Assembly (NCBI GenBank): GCA_024195265.1
Contig: JAJLRJ010000004.1
Location: forward strand, 39,670,460-39,734,459
DNA from: Dendrophyllia cribrosa
Lineage: Eukaryota > Cnidaria > Anthozoa > Scleractinia > Dendrophylliidae
DNA length: 64,000 nucleotides
Direction: 5' to 3'
Part shown: in pieces, positions 21,698-36,600 of the stretch
Numbering within the stretch: position 1 is the first letter of the stretch
Layout: every line of letters starts with the position of its first letter
Program-made: the position numbers and the translations under genes
The notes under the pieces: generated by a model
Seen by the model: the letters and a program-made list of their open reading frames with translations, nothing else
Databases searched by the model: none
Told to the model about the DNA's origin: nothing

Positions 21698-24600
21698 TTA
21701 TAGCTGATAGCCTTCCTGGGGCATGCTGACTCCCGCACAGAATTGGAACTGATCCGCACCCTGATCTATGCCTGGCATGAGCTTGTCGTCTTCATCTTCA
21801 CCACTAAAGTAGTATTCAATTATTTCAAATGCTTTTCTGTAAATTTCTTCATTGTCGTGGCTCTGAAGAAATTCAATCTTGTCTAAGCCTAAAGGAGAAA
21901 CATTTACTTGTATTAAATTCAGTATAAGCATTTTACTATTGACCAAAAGTCTACAGTACGGATCATATTAAACCCTTTTCCAAGGACGAGAATTGCATGA
22001 CAACTTTTAAGAAGGTGGCATGTTGTGTCAATTTTGCAATGTGTCAAACTAAACGTGCCGAATAAAGAAAATAGCAAACCAATGAGTATAACTTTTAAAA
22101 ACAATGATCCAATTCGCCACCATCCATGCTCCCTGTCCTTTAACTGCAAGTTAAGTTATGAAGGGGCCTGGCCTGGCCAAACTCACATTCAGTTGTTAAT
22201 CAACCACTAAAAGTATTAACAACTGACAAACAACATGCGTCATTACTAAGACCATTACTGACAAAATCTGGAAAAAAACATTACCAAAGTTATATCAAAA
22301 GTCTTTATGAACTTCTGCTTAACATCTTGCTTAGGCAATATCTTGGTTTGATGAGATTTACGAAGTAAATTTCCTTGATAGCATGCTCTAACCAACCACA
22401 TTTCATGACTGAAAGACGTCTAAATTTGCATTTCACACCCAAAAGGTGTGAAATGAAGGATGAGCCATCCCTTTTATAGTGGGACTTCGTGTTTAAATCC
22501 TCCCACTAAGAGCAAACAACATCCCATTTCCTAACAGAACAGGGGGTAAACATAGTCACACAATGTAACACAAATGTTGCGTGACATGACATTATGTAAT
22601 GCAGCATGGACTTGTGTGTGATCATCAGATGATGCAGTGTTGCATGGTCCCACATAATGTATATGACGTAACATGTGACATGCTTATGCAATGTTTCACA
22701 GCTGACATCTATCAGTACCTGGTAGCCTCAGGCTACAAATTTTGTCTTCAAGTAATACATCACACACAATGAAGAGTGTTTTATCAGGATATCCAAACAC
22801 CAAGAAGTGGGACGTTGAAAAACGAGGCGCAGCCAAGTTTCTTCTAACCCACTTCGAGGTGTTTGGATACCTGATGAAACACTATTTTGAGTGTTTTGAT
22901 ATACCTAGCTTCTCAAACTGATCATAAAATGCGGAGAAAACGAAGGAGATAAAATCTCCAAAATCTATGCAAATTAAGACAGGATATCCAAACCTCCTTC
23001 ACGGTGGTAATTTCTTTGTGTTGTCTTCATGAATTATTAGTGAGTTTAAGAAGTAACAAGAAGTAACAAGAAGGACTCACTACAAAAACCACTGAATTGG
23101 GAATTGAGCCAAATGTACACACCACTGCCCCAACCAATTTCATTCACAAATACTGTCATAGTACGTTTTGCCCAACTGCTGGGCACCTGAAAGCATTTAG
23201 GCTCCCTAGGATTTTCCTTATAGGGCACAACCTTGTCACATGTGAAAAATGCCATGACGGGTCATGAACTTCCAGGAAAAGGTTACTTTGAGTGTGCCAA
23301 AGAAACAATGACTCACCATATGATTCCTCCACCATTACAGCAAACTCATTAACACCTTCTTTTTGAAATGCATCTTGCTTCCCTATTCTTAGGATGTTTT
23401 CTAACCCACTGAGAGCAACTTGCACAATCTTTGAATCCATGACAGTTAAGAGATCACATAGAGGTTTGATAACTCCTTGACTTACAAGGTACCTGTTGCA
23501 GAAAAAAGAAGAGATGTTCATGTTACATTCAAATTTCACTGAGATAGACTACATACTGTATATATTTTTTTATTTAGTGCAAATTCATATTGGCAGAATT
23601 TCAATACCAATATAGGTTTTTAAAACTAAGATTCCTTCAAGCACATTACTCTCGTGGGGATGGGATAAAAGAGACACAGTCAAGAAAAAGTGTCCGAAAC
23701 TGGAGCTGGTCACTAACAGGAATGATTCTCATAGGAAGAGAATTCAAATAGTGTTTTGTCAAGGTGGCTCTAAGTAGAGCTGTCTGCTAAAGAGAGCTTC
23801 TGCTCAGAGAGCTTCCACTGCATTTATTAAGTGTAAGACATGCACTGAACATGTGCACATGCATCATAAGATGTGTGCAATGCAACCTAAATCAGTGAAT
23901 TTCTGCAAAATTAGCTTAACACCATTTTGTTTTAGAGCCCCTGCATGCACTCAACCAGTGGATCAAGCAAGTTGGTGCAAGTCTAGATAACAAATTGTAC
24001 CAAGAAAAAGGTGTGCATTCTTTTATAATAGTGTATATGGACTGTGTGTTGATGAGTAATCCATGATCGTATCTCATCTGTGGAAACATCAACTGTACTT
24101 AGTTATACACTGTCAGTACTCTTCATAAATGTTCCTTTTATTTTAAAGACACTGACTATGGGATTTGGTTTGGACATTTCTTAATAGTGTCAATGCATCA
24201 ATACACTAGTAAAGTGGATGACGTTTTTAACAAATCAGTTCAAGTTCATTTGGTCATTACTTGAAGGTTAAATCCATTAATGCAAATTTGGCTTGTGACT
24301 TTTCAAAGTGCAGTTACAAACACTAGCTCACAATAATTGTGAGAGAGTTTTAGTACTACAATCGGCAACAAAATTGTTGAGACACTTTGGTTTACAAGGG
24401 TGTGTTTTTGGAAAATATCGCACCCCATGTCCCCACCCCCTCCCCCCCAACAAAAGTTGCATTTGTGGTTGCCTGCAGGGGTACAACATTGGATAGGGGG
24501 TGGGGGGATGGAGATACTGTACGTTTTGCAGAGAAAGTTATTGTATGAGTTAAAAAAAAAACGAGAAAAAGTCATTTTCAGACAAAGTGTCTCCAGTAAT

Positions 24601-27600
24601 TTTGACGCCAATTGTAGCAATAATCAAAGATTATGGAGACACTTTCAAAGGTTTCTGGTGGAAGTGAGCCCCCTGAAAAAAGTAATAAGGGTGGCCATTT
24701 GGTAGTCCCGACAACAACAAATCTCAACAAATCTCAAATTTTTCTGCATGTAAGGCACAGGGCAACCAACATGAAATAAGGATTGCATTCTTTGAATGCA
24801 ACTAATTATGAGTTCCTTTAATCAACCTTATCTGTTCCGACGTCCCTCCAGATGTGGCATTGGTGATCGCCCACGCTGCTTCCTTTCTTGTTTTAAACTC
24901 TGCCTTGCTAAGAATTTCAACCAGCATTGGAATGATATTGGAATCAATCACCGCCTGTATAAAACACAATTAGAAAAAATGTACACTTTTCTCAGGTATT
25001 TAATATTAAGTAAACTGAAAAAACATTTCAAAACCTGTGTATGAAATCCACAAACTTCTACATATTAAAAGTCTGTATGTTTCTTCTGCACATCTGACAT
25101 GATGGTTCTAAATTTTGAGTCTGGATCTGAATCTTAAAGTGTATACGACAGTGATGTTTTGATAAGAAAATGGAAAAAAATTTTTCGATATCGATTTTCC
25201 TTCTCTGCGTTTTGTCCATATAAAAACATGAAATTTCACTTCCGGTGTGTTACAAAACTGTGCAAGAAGAAAGACTGGAAAGAGTCCGCTGTGACTTCAA
25301 TACAAGAATGCCAGTGTCGCGATTTCTCAGTTCCTCCATTTTTTGGTGCGTGTTGCTACAACCATAAACACACCTTAATACAACCATGTTCTTCCTCAGG
25401 GCGCATTAAAAAATGTAAGGAACTGAGAAATCTTGACACCGGCATTCCTGTATTGATGTCACAGTGGACTATTTCCAGTCTTTCTAGCTTCTTTTGCGGT
25501 TTTGTAACACACCAGAAGTAAAATTTCACGTTTTTAGACGGCTACAACGCAGAGAAGAAAAATCAATATCGAAATATTTTTTTCCATTTTCTTGTCAGAA
25601 CATCATGTAGATTCGATCAAGCAAATAAAAACATAGGCACGCATTGCGTGCATGAGCTATTTTGAAAATTACCTAAATGATATGAAATGGTGAAAGTAAC
25701 AAAACAGCGGAAGTTAACTCGCACAAATAACCGCTTGCAGATATACGTTTTTCAAATCCTCCGGCCCGCCCACTACCAAAAAAAATACCGAGATAACCAA
25801 CTGGGTCCCGTTTCTCGTTTCTCGGCTAGCTTTTTTTCACGGGATTTCCGGAGTTATTTTTTGACGAAACTACGGTCCCAGTGAAATGAGCAACTTGTTT
25901 CAGTAATGAGTGTATTAAATTAAATGTCAACCAGAAAAGTCCTGCACATAAATTTGATGCATCCAAATTGAAGGCTTATTATTTCCTGGAAATTTGTATC
26001 TAGTCTCTTTTTAAAGGTTTCTTTTATTATTCACAAAAGACACGTGGAAAAGGTTCCTTTGGCCTGGAAGACGCAAACTAATTAAATTAAATTATTTTCA
26101 ACTCCAAACCACAAGCTAATTAAATTAGTGACACGAAAATTCTTTGAACCACCTGTTTCTGTAATGTCAACCAGAAAAGTCTTTCACAGAAACTAAACGC
26201 ATGAAAAATGAATATAAGTAGTCTCCTAGTAAATTGGAACTAATATTATTTAAACAACTGTTTTTATTCTCCACAAAAAAGTCGTGCAAATAGAAACAGA
26301 ACTAATTAGATTAAATTGTTTTCGACTCAAAACCACAAGCTAATTGAATTACTTACACGAACATTGTTGAGGTTAACATTTGGAACCAAACACCTTTTCC
26401 TGTAATGTCGACCAGCAGAAACTTAGCGCATCCAAAATGAATTTTGCTTGTTTCCTAGTAAATTGCAACTAATATTTTTTAAACAGGCGTTTTTTAACGC
26501 ACCATATAAATTAATTACATTACGTTTTCTCGAAAACATGTTGAATTTCATCACGTACCAGTTTCTATAAGGACAAAGTTCAATATTTGCACGTGCACAC
26601 AACGTGACTGCTCATACAAAATACAGTCGCTTCTCGCTTATAGTAATCGCTTGAGGCATACAATTAATAACCTACACATCAGCTCACATTAATTCAAAGA
26701 AAGATAAACGTTTTACATACTGTAAATTGTAGATTAATTGTATTACATTTTCTCTGTTGAACTCCATGCATCACGGACAAGTTTCTATAAGGACAAAGTT
26801 CAACATTTTCACGTGCAGACAGCGTGTCTGACAAAAAAAAAATCCAATTTTAAATAGTAATCTCTTGAAACCCAGGCTTGAAACATACAATTCATGTTCC
26901 GCATCATATTATTTGAAATCGGCTTGCCATTTTTGCAATAAAACTATACTCATACTTCAGTATAAGCTCACCTATGAACGTAACCGCAGTCCACATTTTT
27001 TGGACGTCTCATCCCCCGCAGACCATTCTACCATTCATGCATAGGGCACATTATAGGCGGTATTTCCGAATAAATGTCCTTGATATTGCCAGGTTAGCAA
27101 GCCAGTCGGGATTAGAGAACAGTTCCCAAGCAACAAATTTTCAAAACTTTACACTTTTAGGAGGACTGACTTTTAGTGTTTGCGGCAACAATCGCGGAGA
27201 TTCAAGATGGCTGATTTTCAATTCATGTCAAGTGCCCTTCTTTGACCTTCAGTAATACCATTTTAGAAGCGAAAATTTGATTGGCTGACATAGTACACGG
27301 TGTACATACTAGAGGCAATCTGATTGGTGTGACATAACCCAAGACATACATACAAACAAACAAACAAACTAACAAACATACTAACATCACAAACCAACCT
27401 TTGCGCCTGCTAATGAGCTATTTTTTTCAAAATAGCTCAAAAAATCACTGTCATATACACTTTAAAAAGTGTGACCATTCAAATGAAAGCTACTTGAGCA
27501 GTACTTTCCTACGTCGTTGATTATAAATACCAAAGATGTCCTTGACCATTCACTTCAAATGAAAGGTTTACTCTTTAGTGGTTGTTTATTTTGCTTTACA

Positions 27601-30600
27601 AAGTGGTCCAACTTTTGCCAAAAAAACTAAATTGCAACAACGTTTCTGTTTGTCTACTTATTTACTGACTATCCCTAGCTATACCTGGATCTGTCCCTTA
27701 TCCCTACCTGTATCTGTCCCTTATCCCTACCTGTATTTGTGCTCTGTTGCCAGCTGTGATATTAGAGATTGTCCAGCAAGCCTCTTTTCTAATGCTTTCT
27801 CTGGAGTTGCTAAGTAAATGTAAAAGGCTGGGAAGTGCATTGCAGTTTAGGATCACCTACAAAAGCAAAAAGTGTGGTACTTGACAAATGACCAAGCAAT
27901 CATATACAGTAATTATATGTACATGTAAATAGAATATTTTCGGTATAATGCCAATATCACAGAAGGTGATTACATGAGACTGGTATGAACTCAGACCAGT
28001 TTGAACTGATAACAGTATGGCCTTATGTACTGGTCAGCGGAATTACCATGAAAAGTTTACAGCCGAGTGACGGAGGGAGTGAATAAGTGAAAATTTGCAT
28101 ATTTGCCACCATCTATAATAACCCGTTCATTCACAAGTTAAAAACTGTTATCATAATAGTGTGAACCGTACCTGTGTTTGTACATCATCCCCTGTGACAA
28201 TATTTCCCACCGCTCTAAGAGCAGCTGAAACAACATGGCTAAGATTGTGCCTGATAAAAGAAATTGAAATAAAATACTTATTTTAGCATGGCTGCCACAT
28301 GATTTGTAGTACATTTGACCATGCTTTGTCAGAGTTCAAGCAATGATTAATGTGAAAATCAATCCAAGTCAAACTGGTTCTTACATTAATAATTCCACTA
28401 ATCTTCTACAAACACCAGAATCTATAACAGCTTGAATCTTTTCATTGGGGCCATCTGAGAGATAAGACAGCGCCCAGCATGAGTCAGCAAGGACATCTGC
28501 ATCGTTAATAAAGAGAAGGCGAGCCAACACAGGCAGGCACGCAGACACCTACAAGAAAGATATACAATAGTTACCGGTAAATAACTTTATCATCATCATT
28601 ATCACCATTTAAACAATAGCATAATTATCATCATTAGCATCATCATCACATCATCATGGCAATCACCGTCACTGCTATCATTATCATCACTTTCGTGTAA
28701 CTGGTTTTGGAAGTAGAAAAGTGATTTTGCAAGCTTTTCAGTTTTATATCATGGTTTTTATTCTACACGTTTCTCAAATTTCACTCATTTTGATCCTGTT
28801 AAATGGAATTTAACAAAGTTAACAAAAAAGACCCTCAGCTGTTGCTTGTCTTCTGATCAGCAAGAATGGGGGGTAGTGCAGGCTCAGAGCACTTGGCCAC
28901 TGCACTACAGTACACTGTATAGTGTATACAAGCATGGCGGTTCTTCGGAGCATTCGCATCTTTGGTCCATTCATTCACACCTTCCTGCATCCCCCTGCCT
29001 CCCCTTCCCCTCCACCACTGTTAACTCAGTGTGACAGGTGCCTGGAAGACTGTGTGGGGGCTCATGGCTGGGTTGCAGGGATGTAGCTAAGGGCCGGCTA
29101 CCGGCTAATTTCACCACCTGAAAGAGAACTCATCACCGGCTGAAATTTCACTAGAAAACAAAGACTTTGGGAGATTTTGAAGGTGAACAAGCCAGAAAAA
29201 CCGGCTGAACTTGTTAACGAGCCTACTAAATGTAAGTGTTTTCTTAGCTACACCCCTGGGGTTGCTGGGATTGCCAGCCATGGGAGAGGTATACTGTCTA
29301 GGGGCTGGCTGGTCACAGTGGAGGCCTCTGGATTTCCCAGGCACCCATCTTCCATTCAGCATGATGCAGTTGTTAATAGCTATACAGGGTTTGCAAATGT
29401 CCTCCTTAAAGGTGATGTTTACTTGAAAGGATGACAGTTATTTACTCAATGGACCCACAAGTCTTCATATAAAATTTTACTATGAAAGTTTGTCTCTAAT
29501 AATTCACCTTCATGCAGTTATAAACTATTATCACTGATTTCACTGTTACGCGACCCTTCGAATCAAAACTACTTTGAGCAATTTCAATTTACTCTGCCGT
29601 CAATCATACCTAGTAGGAGGAGTTTGTATACTCCTGCGTGATCACCAGCCTGCAATGGCGTCCAAAGAAACGAACTCTTTCCATTAAGGTATGATTGACG
29701 GCAGGGTAAATCGAACTGTTCAAAGTAGTTTTGATTCGAAGGGTCGCGTAGCACTGAAAGAAATGGTAACAGGTACTAGGGCCATGTTGAGTTAGAGCAC
29801 TGATTTATCAAAGTCTGGATATTTTTCCACTCATCTTATCTCCAAAATGAAGTCGGTGACCTCCCCCAAATTTTTTGGATACTTGGGCTTACTGTGCGAA
29901 TCCAAAAACCGTGAACACTTTGATTTGATTTTGACATTTCCCATTGTGCATCAACCAATCAGAAGCGACTTGAAACCGCAAGAAACCCAAACAAACGGTT
30001 AGTCACAAAACCACACTTCTCTGTTTCCTTGTTTCCTTTATTCCCAGCACGGTAAGTTTTACAGCTACAACACAACGTTTCTTTTGCTTTGATCTCTTGC
30101 TAATCAGCAGCTAGCTACTTTGCCGTGTGTGGCTAATTGCAATACGGCCATGCAAAATTTAAAGGCGGCAGAGAACTTTCGATGATATCTGATATCACAG
30201 GTCACCAGATGAGGGTTTCTGTGGATCGAAAAATAATCGCCACCTGCAATAATCTTAATAAAGTTTGAAAACCTGACCCGCTGTTTTTATTTTCTTTTGC
30301 TTCTATAGGCTTTAAATTTCTTAACTTCCGAATCTAACCTTGGCCGTTTGGTCGATTTTTTTTTCAACGAAATGTCACGGGGGAAAGCTTTGTATGGCGT
30401 GACATGACCGTTGAGAAGAAGATCGCGTGCAAACCAATCAACCGTGAAAGCAGAAAAAACAGAAAATTTAAATTTTACAACGGTATAACTGCAAAAGAGA
30501 ACAGAAGTTTGCTGCTTCAAATATTGAGACCATCTATCAGCTACTATGCCCAACAGTGAGTACTGATTACAGTTTGTTCGGTTCACTAACCGTTTGTTTG

Positions 30601-33600
30601 GGTTTCTTGCGGTTTCGAGTCGCTTCTGATTGGTTACTGCACAATGGGAAATGTCAAAATCAAATCAAAGTGTTCACGGTTTTTGGATTCGCACAGTAAA
30701 TCAATGACAAGATCTGTCAATTGCTGTCTCCTAAAGAAGCAAAAGCACACTGGATAGGTTTTCACAAGGAATACCTTTGAAAAATCAGGTGGTGGATTCT
30801 TTCCTCTGCACAGATTAGACAGCGCCCAAACCAGATTTTTTGTCATTGACAGTCTTGGTGACTGTTTTAACAGCCTGCAACATGGAAAAGAAAATGTAAA
30901 TGAAACTTTCCATTCCTGGGTTGGGAGCTAACATAAATGGTTCATGTTTTTGTTTGATAAAAGCTGTATGTATGTATTATTTTTATATCATACATTAGTA
31001 AATTTGTACCCCTGGATAAAAATTTTCTAGATTTCTGATTGGTTTCCTATGCTATGGATCTGAGCCATTATCTTTAAGTTGACCAAATACAGAAAAATGA
31101 TGATGAATTGTTTGAACGGTTTGTTTACATTGAGCTGTGCTGGTGCGCGCTATAATCACACCATAATTTTGAAAAACATTTTGGGCTAAAAACACGAAAA
31201 GTTTGCGTTATTTACTTATTTTATCAACATTTGTAACTTTGAAAAACTTCGAAAAGATGTTCTTGAGTGTTTGAGTGTAGTAGAGAGGTTTAACAGTACA
31301 GTGGAACCTCTCTTTAAGGACACCTCTCTAATATAAACACTTTGCTCTGTCCCTTCGGTGTTCGTAGTAGAGAGGTTCAACAGTACAGTGGAACCTCTTC
31401 TCACAGACACCTCTCTAATATGAACACTTTGCTCTGTCCCTTCGGTGTCTGTAGTAGAGAGGTTTAACAGTAAGTGGAACCTCTCCTTATGGACACCTCT
31501 CTAATATGAACACTTTGCTCTGTCCCTTCGGTGTCTGTAGTAGAGAGGCTTAACAGTAAGTGGAACCTCTCCTTATGGACACCTCTCTAATATGAACACT
31601 TTGCTCTGTCCCTTTGATGTCCATAGTAGAGAGGTTCAACAGTATACAGTTTTCGTAACTGAACATTCAAATAACTTACTCCAGAACTGGCTGCAGCATT
31701 CCTAAGTTAAGAACATAGTCTCTGCATTCTGCACTGTCGCCAGCAATATTCCCAAGAGCCCACACAGCCTAAAAGTACAGACACAAAACAAAAAAATTTA
31801 AAGAACACAAAAAAGGAATTTGGGTTTGAGTTGACTAAGAGAAGAGATTGACTGGCGAGTTCACGCAAAAATTGATGCCATGCAACTTAAAAATTCAACA
31901 TGCAAGTACTTACACATTTTAAATAAAAAAACAAATAAAAATTTAAGAGCGTTCCCTCTTCTAACCTGTTCTTGTACATCTACATGAGGAGATTCAAGCA
32001 GATGGATAAATACTGGTACTGATCCTGCTTGAACTACACATTGTGTTTGTGGTGATGTTCCCGATGCAATATTCGTAAGTGCCCAAGCAGCTTCGAACTT
32101 TAAAAACAAATAACATTGTTACACTTTTATTGTCTTGGAAAAATTGAATAAAGAAATGCCAGTCCTTACAATATCCTTATAAATAAATCTCATACAGTAA
32201 AAACCTGCAAGTAACAACCTGCATTTTCCCAAGTTAGCCAAAACAGGTTCTTACATAAATGGTAAATAGAAAAAAAATTACATTGTAGCTAACAGAATTT
32301 AGTGGTATTCGAGCCTATTCCTTATATAAAATCTGCATACCATACATTTATGTAAAAATGACTATAATAAGAAAAATTGAAGCACTGATCACAGAACATA
32401 ACATTATATACATGTACTCTTATTTGCCAAAGTGTACTGTACACATTTTTTATATAGATTTTAGAAAACAAAACCTGTTTCAAATTTTAGGCTAAACAGG
32501 TTCTTGTAAAGAGGGGGTCTAACTGGCAAATTTTAGCCTAGCAGGTTCTTAAAAGCTAGGTTCTTACTTGCGGGTTTTTACTGTAATAGGTTTTTAAACT
32601 GGCATTACTTTACTGCCACAGGAAATTGCATCTGGTGTATGTCCCTATACATTCCTGAGGTACATTTTCTATGGTAAATCTCCATGGATATATTGTAGGT
32701 AATTTTTTTTTCCAGGTAAATTTAATTTTTAACTAGGTTAATTTTTTTTAACTAGGTTAATTTTTTTTTCACTAGGTAATTTTTTCCCAAGTTTACCTGT
32801 TTCTTTATTTGACATAAAACCTAGGTTATCTACGATGGTTAGCTTTGTGTTAGGGTTATGGTTAGCTTAGTGTTAAGGTTAGCTTAGTGTTAGTGTTAGC
32901 TTTATGTTAGGGTCAGGGTTAGTTCTGACTAAGGTTAGCTTTGTGTTAAGGTGTTGTAAATTGTTCAGGTCTAAAAAGGAATTACAATTAGAGAATAACA
33001 CAACAAACGATAATGGACATTCTTAGAAATCTAGTTTTATTGTTCTTATTGACAACATTATTATTATTGCGTTCCTTGTTCTAAGGTTATACATGTATGT
33101 ACAATGTTTTATTCCATTTATTGCTGTATTGCCATTTTGCAAGCAGTTGTAAATGTGATTTCTTTGGTAGTATTGAATTTAATATTTGGTTTAGAGCACT
33201 TGGTTAATCTTGAAGGTGATATGAGAGTGGTTATCATTCCGAATTTTGTTGAAAGCTTGGCATAGGTGTTTTCAATTTCCATTATTTTCCCGAACAGAAC
33301 ATTTGGGTGAATTGGAGAACTCTTGTCGACTTTATCTATTTTCACACAGACATAGTCATGGACATCAAACTGTTTTATTTTTGGTCTTGCAGATTTCATT
33401 TTTTCGTTATATTTGCTCTGCTTTTCATTGGTTTGGCTCTTTAGTTGTTTTCTGACTTGGGATGAACTATCTTGGGCCTTTCTTTTGGGAGGTTGACAGT
33501 TTTCATCTAAGTCTTTGGGAGGCTCCTGATGATCTGTATCTAGTTGAGTTGCAAGTGGGGATGTGTCAGAGTCTCTTTCAGTTGTTTCCTCAGCACATTC

Positions 33601-36600
33601 TATTGCAGGTTCCTCTTCTTGGTCTGCTGATGTTATTGTGTGGGTTTGATGTTGTGGAACAATTCCAAACACAAGCTCATAAGGACTCTTTGAAGTAGCT
33701 CTGTGTACTGTGATATTCTTTTTGTAAGCAGCCTCCCCCACATAATTGCACCAGGTATTATTGCTGACTTTTTTTTCTTTTAAGATGTTTGCCAAGTTTT
33801 CTTTAAGTGTTCTGTTGTTTTTTTTCAACTAGTCCTTGTGTTTGTGGAGTTCTTGGAGCTCCATGCACTTGCTGAATTTGATGCTTCTGGCAAAATTCTG
33901 TCATTTTCTTATTTTTGAATTCTTTTCCGTTGTCTGTGTGAAGTGTTTTTGGAAAGCCAAACTGCCAGAAGAGTTGTGTGGTTGATTCTAATACCTCTTC
34001 GCTGGTTTTATGTGATAGCGGGAAAAGCCACGAAAACTTACTGTAATGATCAATCGCGTGTAGAAGCCAGTTGTGATTTTTTCCACATGAGCAACTCAAA
34101 TTCCTAAAGTCAATCAAATCCATTTGTACATGTGTTAGAAAATGACTGGCCTGTATTGGGCTAGTTATTGGTCTTCTCAGGTGATCTGTCACACTTTTTT
34201 GTTGTTGGTGTAAATGGCAGAGACTGACAAATAGATTGATGACTTGTTGAGATACTTCTGCGTATGACCTCTTCACGAAGTCTTCTAGTTTGTCCCTTCC
34301 TCTGTGGGCAATTGAGGAATGAGCTTGGGATAACACATTGTGAAGTTCCTGTCTTGGTACTACAATTTTTCGGTCTTTTGACAATATGTTATCATTCATA
34401 ATTGTCCATTGCTTTCACTGAATCGTCGATACATCCATTTTGCCGAGTCCAAAGTCATCATGTTTTCTACTACCATTTTTGAGCCAGTTTTTAGTATTTT
34501 CGTAAAATTCATCATTTACAAAGACAGTTAATTTGCTGTTACCGTTTTTGGACTGTTTTATGGCATCCAACTTTTCGTAAAATGTTGCTTTATCGACACA
34601 AAACGTCAGGCTTTCCATTGCTTTCGAACGCTTGTTCCCGTTGTTTACCTTCAATGCGCATGTGCAAGTTTTGCATAAATTAAGTTTTGGCCGAGGGGAG
34701 TCTGGGACCAATTATAAGCAATAATACAGAGAAGTTTAAGCAATCTGTCAACGTTCTCCTGTGTAGTGTAGTGGTATAGAGAGAGAGGACAACACATCCA
34801 AAGGTTGCGGGTTCAACTCCAGGTAAGCACTGTAAAAAATTTCTTTATTTCATAATTTCGTTGTAAATATTCCGGGGGGGGGGGGGGGGATATGTAGATA
34901 GAGGGTAGTAGTCTAAGTATGGTATCAGGGGGGTAATATGAGAAGTAGGGAGGGGAGGGTAGCTGGTAGAGAGGGATAGAAAAAGTGAGGCAGATGAAGA
35001 AATACAATTTTTTTTTTCCTTCTTTTTTTAGAACCCCCAAAAAAACCACGCCCCTATTTTTTTAACCACACCCCATAAAGAAAATCCCTTTTCAGACAGT
35101 TGATAGACAAAAATTACCTAGTTAAAAAAAATTACCTAGTTAGAAAAAAATTACCTATTGAAAATTTTTAACTACAACAGATACATAACAAACAACAAAA
35201 GAAGTGCCCATGACATTTAATTCGGAAAAAGGCTAAAGTGCAATACTCCATTTTGTTTGGTTTGATTTGCTAAACTGCAGAGTGAATTGCTCATCATTTA
35301 CCTTGGTAAATACATAACAAGTAGCCAAATGTAAACACATTCATAACAGGTGTGCCGTGCCTGGTTCTCTAAATCCCGACCTTATTCAGACCAAACTACC
35401 ATTTTCAATACCTTTTTTAGACCTCTAAAATAAATACCCCACATTTTCAGACCTGCATGGCTACGTTTATACACTTCCATAGTTCCCTTCATGTAAACTT
35501 TTTACCCAATTTTTAGGACAAATTGGTCAAAATCTATACCCATTTTCAGACCAAATGGCTCAAACACCATACCAGGGTGACACATACTGTACCTATGGGC
35601 AGTGGTTTATATAGGGAGTACCCCCCCCCCCCCCCAAAAAATGGGATGAAAATCCGAGTACATTGTATGATTAACCAAAGGATTATTTACCATAGAAAAT
35701 GTGCAGCTGCACCTTGTATCTACAAAAACATGATTACACCAAAACAATGGCATATTTGACCAAAGGCTGAGTATGTCATACCTGTAACATGCTATTGTCA
35801 TCTCGTTGTAAGAAGTATATAAATCTAGGTATCACTTCACATCTTATAACATCATCAATTGGTGGGTGAGGTTCTAAAGACAAAGGGCAAGAGTTACAGT
35901 TGTACCAAAAAGAAATAAACTTGCGATAACAAATACATTATGAAAAAAAAATTACAAAATTTCATTGTGAACTGGTGTATATTTGAACATCAATTATTAA
36001 TGTACAAACTTGTAAAATGAAACCATAGAAGCCCTATACATAAAAAACAATACAATAGGTGGTTTTCACATTAAGTCACGGCGGCTATGTTGGTGCACAC
36101 CTACAAAAGAATTTTAATGAACTTCTTTCGTTATATGCACCAACATGGCCGTCATGGCCTTTGTCATTTAAGTCCCACAGGACTGAAGGTCACATGAGTG
36201 AAAACCATCTATATAATATTACTGTATGCGGACACTCGGGAACAACGGGAATTAATGTTTAACTGTCTGTTTAGGAGAGATGTTATTAAAATTAACAACT
36301 CCTACAAGCCAACTCGTGAATATGGAACAACCTTCTGACCCTCCCCTCTCCTACGCATTTTGCTCCACTGACCTCCCCCCACCCCAACCTTCTGTGTCCA
36401 ACTCCCCACACTCCCTATTCTCTAATGCCGTCCCCATGGGTAAGGCAGGTGACCATTACCTATCGCATTTGGAACGGGCTAAATAAATGCGTAAGCCTGA
36501 TGTACAGGGGTCAATTTAATAAAACTTTTACACTTGTAATTTACAAGTGTAGCTATTGTTTTCAACCTCTGAAAAAATGGCTATGCTTGTAAATTACACT

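Larger units (their letters stand above)
32696..35157 (-). mobile_element. Ginger/KRBA2-like DNA transposon in importin intron 4
   Basis: The outer ends TAGGTAATTTTTTTTTC and, inverted, TAGGTAATTTTTTTCTAAC bound 2.46 kb. Each end carries two or three further ACTAGGTAA-type repeats. A TTG/ATTG motif on both sides could be the target duplication (3-4 bp). It contains the integrase relic (33118-34711), degenerate GTTAGG repeats (32838-32965) and a tRNA-like segment (about 34755-34826). It lies on the same strand as the host gene. Confidence 0.65.

Noticed and set aside
32838..32965. Telomere-like GTTAGGG repeats as an interstitial telomere
   Set aside because: Units are degenerate and mostly GTTAGCTTAGTGTTA, and lie within a TIR element; no uninterrupted TTAGGG array.
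34755..34826. Functional tRNA gene
   Set aside because: A and B boxes are present but the cloverleaf stems do not pair; reported only as a tRNA-like segment.
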